Source: CAYRXM01 sp964449465 (GTDB lineage: Bacteria; Chloroflexota; Anaerolineae; JAFGEY01). Taken from it: a DNA stretch of 64,000 nucleotides. The notes under the pieces were generated by a model. The model ran no database searches. It was not told the origin of the DNA and saw only the letters and a list, made by a program, of their open reading frames with translations. This document shows positions 61,476 to 64,000 of this stretch, piece after piece (position 1 is the stretch's first letter; each line of letters starts with the position of its first letter). The translations under genes and the position numbers were made by a program. The DNA lies in the NCBI GenBank assembly GCA_964449465.1, contig CAYVBK010000008.1, positions 62,001 through 126,000 of the forward strand, given 5' to 3'.

Positions 61476-64000
61476 CTATTCCCGCACCACCACGCCCAGT
61501 GGCGGGCGCAGGGTGGATTGGGTGGGATTGTAATAATCATACGCACTCGACGGCGGCGTCTGCGCCCGCATCGGAAACCGCGCCCGCATCCGATAGCTAA
61601 AATTCAAGGGTGCTGCCGAAGAAAAATTCTCCAAATAGATGATGATTTGCCGTCCGGTCAACTCGTAACGGGCTATCATCCCCGCTTCGACCAGACGAGC
61701 CAGGTCTTGCTCGATCACCGTAAAGCCCGGCGGCACACCCAGGTCAATCAAAGCCATCCTGACCACCCCCTCCTGGTTGAGCCGTGCATCCACCTGCACC
61801 GTCACCTCGTCGTTGACGGCCAATGTGGTACGATCATAGGCCAGATTAATAGACATCAACCCGGCCGTCGCCGGCGCCTCGACCTGGCTCCACGGCACGT
61901 AATAGCTGGTAGCCACCTGATACATCAGATTGGGCTGCTCTGCGCCCTCGACCTCGATCTGCACGCGGTTGGCCCCGCCCGGAGAAAACCCTCGATCAAA
62001 TATCAGCGCATGCACCACATCGGCATTGTGCGGGTCAATGGTGATGGTATGCGTCTGCTCGCCGTTCAGGCTCACTTGCAGCGTCACCGTGCCGGCGGCC
62101 TGCCCGGTCACCTCTGAGGCCAGCAGCAGGGCTTTGAGCGACCAGATGGTCGCCTGCGTGGTGCCCCAGGTGCCCCAGCTATCTTTGCCCTGGATCAAAA
62201 ACGCCAGCGCGCCCGACACGGCATCGGGATAGACACCGCCGCGCATCAATGCCATCGCCGCCAAAGCGGTGGTTTCCAGGCTGCCGCTCGGCCCCACCGC
62301 CCCCATCAAAGAGACGCTGCCGATCGGCCAGTATACCAGGCCCGGCTCTTGAACGCGCCAATCGTACAACCGCGCCAGCACCGCCTGCGACGTGGCATGT
62401 TGCGGGTCATAGGCCACCAGCGCATTGGCCGCCAAAGCCAGATTATAAGCATCTTGCTCTTGCAAGGCAAATTCTCGCACATAGCTCAACGCGCCGGCTA
62501 CTTGCGGCGTATCTCGATAGCCAGCCTGGATCAGCGACCAGACCGCAAAAGCCGTAACCCCCAACCGACCCCGTCCGGCGCGGCGATCCTCTGTTTGCCA
62601 GGTGCCGTCGGGCTGCTGCTGCTTGAGCAGCCATTGCGCCGCCCGTTGAATGACCGCTTTATCCACCGGATAGACCCGCTCCATATCGCTAAATTCCATC
62701 AACCCATAGGCCGTCAGAAACACCTGCGCCGGGGAACTGCCAAACAACGAAAATCCGCCTCCAGGAACCTCAAACGTCAACAATCTTTGATAACCTGTGC
62801 CAACATATTTTTCGGCCTGCATTTGAATTTCTGGGTTGGCCGAGCCAGAACGCTGCATATAATCGAGAACCAGCACATTGGGATACGTCGCCGACGTAGT
62901 TTGTTCAAATCAGCCATGCGGCAGACGGAGAATCTTTTCCAGCCCCTCGACCGCCTGCGCCATCACGCCGGGATAGATTTTCACCTCCAGGCGCGGCGTT
63001 TCTGGCACCGCCGCCGCCGGAATGCCGAGCGTGATCTCTTGCGGCCCGCGCAGCCAGTTGCTTTGGCTCAGCCGAATTTCTTTGCCATTCGGCACCACCC
63101 GCACCTGGCGACGCACGGCGTCGCTCATCTGGCTGCCCCACGCCGTGACCTGAAAGCCCTGCACGCCGAATTTCAGCACGCGGATGGGGAAATAGACTAC
63201 CTCGACATCGTTGGCGGCAATGGTCAACGTTTGCTCGCCGGCGCCCACCAACTCGAACCAGTATTCGGGTTGCGCCACCAGACGCACATCTTGAGTGTTG
63301 GGCAGATAATTGAACACGGCCACCGGGATGCTGATCTCGTCGCCCTGGGTGAGCGAGACCGGCAAGTCTACATCCACAAAGAAATCTTGAAACACCCGAA
63401 TGGGGTACGTGGTAAATCCCAGTTTGCCGTCTTGGGTAGAAGCCAGAACGGTCAACCGCCAGGTGGTAATGCTGTCGGCCATCGGAATCTGCACCGTGAC
63501 CTGCCCGTCCAGGTCGGTGAGAATCTCGGGCGCCCAGTAGAGGGTTTCGGGGAAATACTGGCGCAGGCGCGGCGGCTCGTTGACGTTTTGCACCGGGCGA
63601 TCATCGCGCGCTCTTTCTACCACCTTTTCCACCACCCGGGTCGCCTGCACCAACATGGGTTGCATAAAAGCGCCTGTCGCACCGGCCAGCGCGATCAAGG
63701 CGACGAGTGACAGTGACAGCCCCAACAGCCCACCCAGCCCGGTAGACAGGCCACCGATCCATCGTTGCTGCTGCACCCAGCGTCCCTGGCCCATTAAAAG
63801 ATAGGCGACAGGGATGAGCAGAGAAGCTATCAACGCTACCACGGACAGCCCCTCATTGGGTGTATCTGGCCGATCACTCGCGGCGATCAGCAGCCCCAGC
63901 AAGGCTACCCAGGCCAGGGTGAGCAGAGTTACAAGTCGGCCTGTCGCGTCCCCTTGTATCCACACCGAGATGAGCAAGAACAGCATCAGCAGTCCCAGAG
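61476..64000 (-). CDS. Second A2M/thioester protein with TGA at the thioester Cys codon (5' end beyond window)
   Basis: An open minus-strand frame enters from the right edge with several membrane segments, then has MG7-type sequence (PETLYWAPEILTDLDGQVTVQIPMADSITTW, SLTQGDEISIPVAVFNYLPN). The line LEVKIYPGVMAQAVEGLEKILRLPHG runs into TGA (62912-62910), then FEQTTSATYPNVLVLDYM in the same frame, followed by the TED toroid (GGGFSLFG, TAYGLMEF) and a C-terminal domain to 61476. In relatives the same site is G-C-F-E-Q-T. The TGA therefore replaces exactly the thioester cysteine. Without recoding, two products or a pseudogene would result. With recoding, the motif would be Sec-F-E-Q. The paralogue at 15209 has TGC there. 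The rest of the frame shows no other lesion. Confidence 0.75.
62884..62912 (-). other. In-frame TGA with SECIS-like hairpin
   Basis: On the minus strand TGA (62912-62910) is followed by an 11-nt spacer (62909-62899) and a perfect 6-bp stem TACGTC/GACGTA with loop GGC (62898-62884). Bacterial SECIS elements have a similar hairpin start, a loop with G in the first positions and an apical loop about 16-37 nt after the UGA. Here it is 17 nt. The stem lies in codons for T-S-A-T-Y. Confidence 0.45.

Noticed and set aside
61476..62876. Separate gene starting at ATG 62876
   Set aside because: The ATG lies inside the conserved TED domain, just after the thioester site, without a ribosome site. The sequence upstream of it in the same frame is conserved family sequence, so this is the continuation of one gene past the TGA.
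62349..63710. 453-codon plus-strand frame at the right end
   Set aside because: It is antisense to the second A2M gene, which has recognisable MG7 and TED sequence. It does span the TGA site but has no family match.

Overview
The window looks like a chromosomal segment of a Chloroflexota bacterium, probably Anaerolineae or a relative. This is an inference from gene content and style, not from a marker gene. The cues are secreted lipoproteins with long Pro/Thr linkers, a C-terminal LPLVVK-type tail on one exported protein, many Roadblock/LC7 and V4R domains around two-component proteins, a bacterial eRF1-like (baeRF) protein, and small secondary-metabolism operons. Strong sigma70-type promoters (TTGACA-like, 16-18 nt spacer, TATAAT-like) and Shine-Dalgarno sites are easy to read. 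RNase P RNA (rnpB, 24546-24960) is the only RNA gene found.

Layout. 1-2149 (minus): O-antigen ligase-like protein (runs off the left edge) and a UDP-glucuronate decarboxylase-like epimerase. 2287-5997: secreted zinc peptidase, then a small signalling set (Roadblock/LC7, V4R, receiver with degenerate GGDEF). 6064-7512: translin-family protein overlapping two membrane-anchored halves of a Cas4/Dna2-like nuclease. 7617-15082: HtrA-like protease, baeRF protein, peptide deformylase, two MFS transporters, GNAT and ABM proteins, NagB. 15209-24424 (minus): a 1921-residue alpha-2-macroglobulin (A2M) lipoprotein, a lipoprotein hydrolase and an exported C39-like protein. 24546-27931: rnpB, beta-propeller lipoprotein, FAD oxidoreductase. 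28291-34997: an overlapping operon of a double-VWA membrane protein, a MerR regulator and two large proteins, one with an XPB/Ssl2 N-domain-like region. 35012-38609: CBM9-like protein, NDP-sugar transferase, enolase-superfamily dehydratase. 38768-43627 (minus): GT39-like membrane protein, small membrane protein, mutS2, cvpA.

44176-57831 is a large plus-strand signalling region: three histidine kinases (two of them carrying receiver domains), an OmpR-type regulator, then a module of one MglA-like GTPase with four Roadblock/LC7 domains (one fused to a receiver, one to DUF4388), a V4R-like protein and a Cam-type gamma carbonic anhydrase. A REC-GAF-GAF protein with an orphan histidine-box helix follows. 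59760-64000 (minus) holds an epoxyqueuosine-reductase-like Fe-S protein, a zinc-ribbon protein and a second A2M/thioester protein that runs off the right edge.

The most striking observation is in that last gene. The codon for the thioester cysteine (G-C-F-E-Q) is TGA. The frame is open on both sides, and a perfect 6-bp hairpin with a GGC loop begins 11 nt after the TGA, which resembles a bacterial SECIS. This could be a selenocysteine-containing thioester protein, or a simple nonsense mutation or sequence error. Other points of interest are the split membrane Cas4-like nuclease coupled to translin, a likely internal translation start giving two products from the DUF4388-LC7 gene, the helicase-less XPB-N-like pair, and a three-copy intergenic repeat family.
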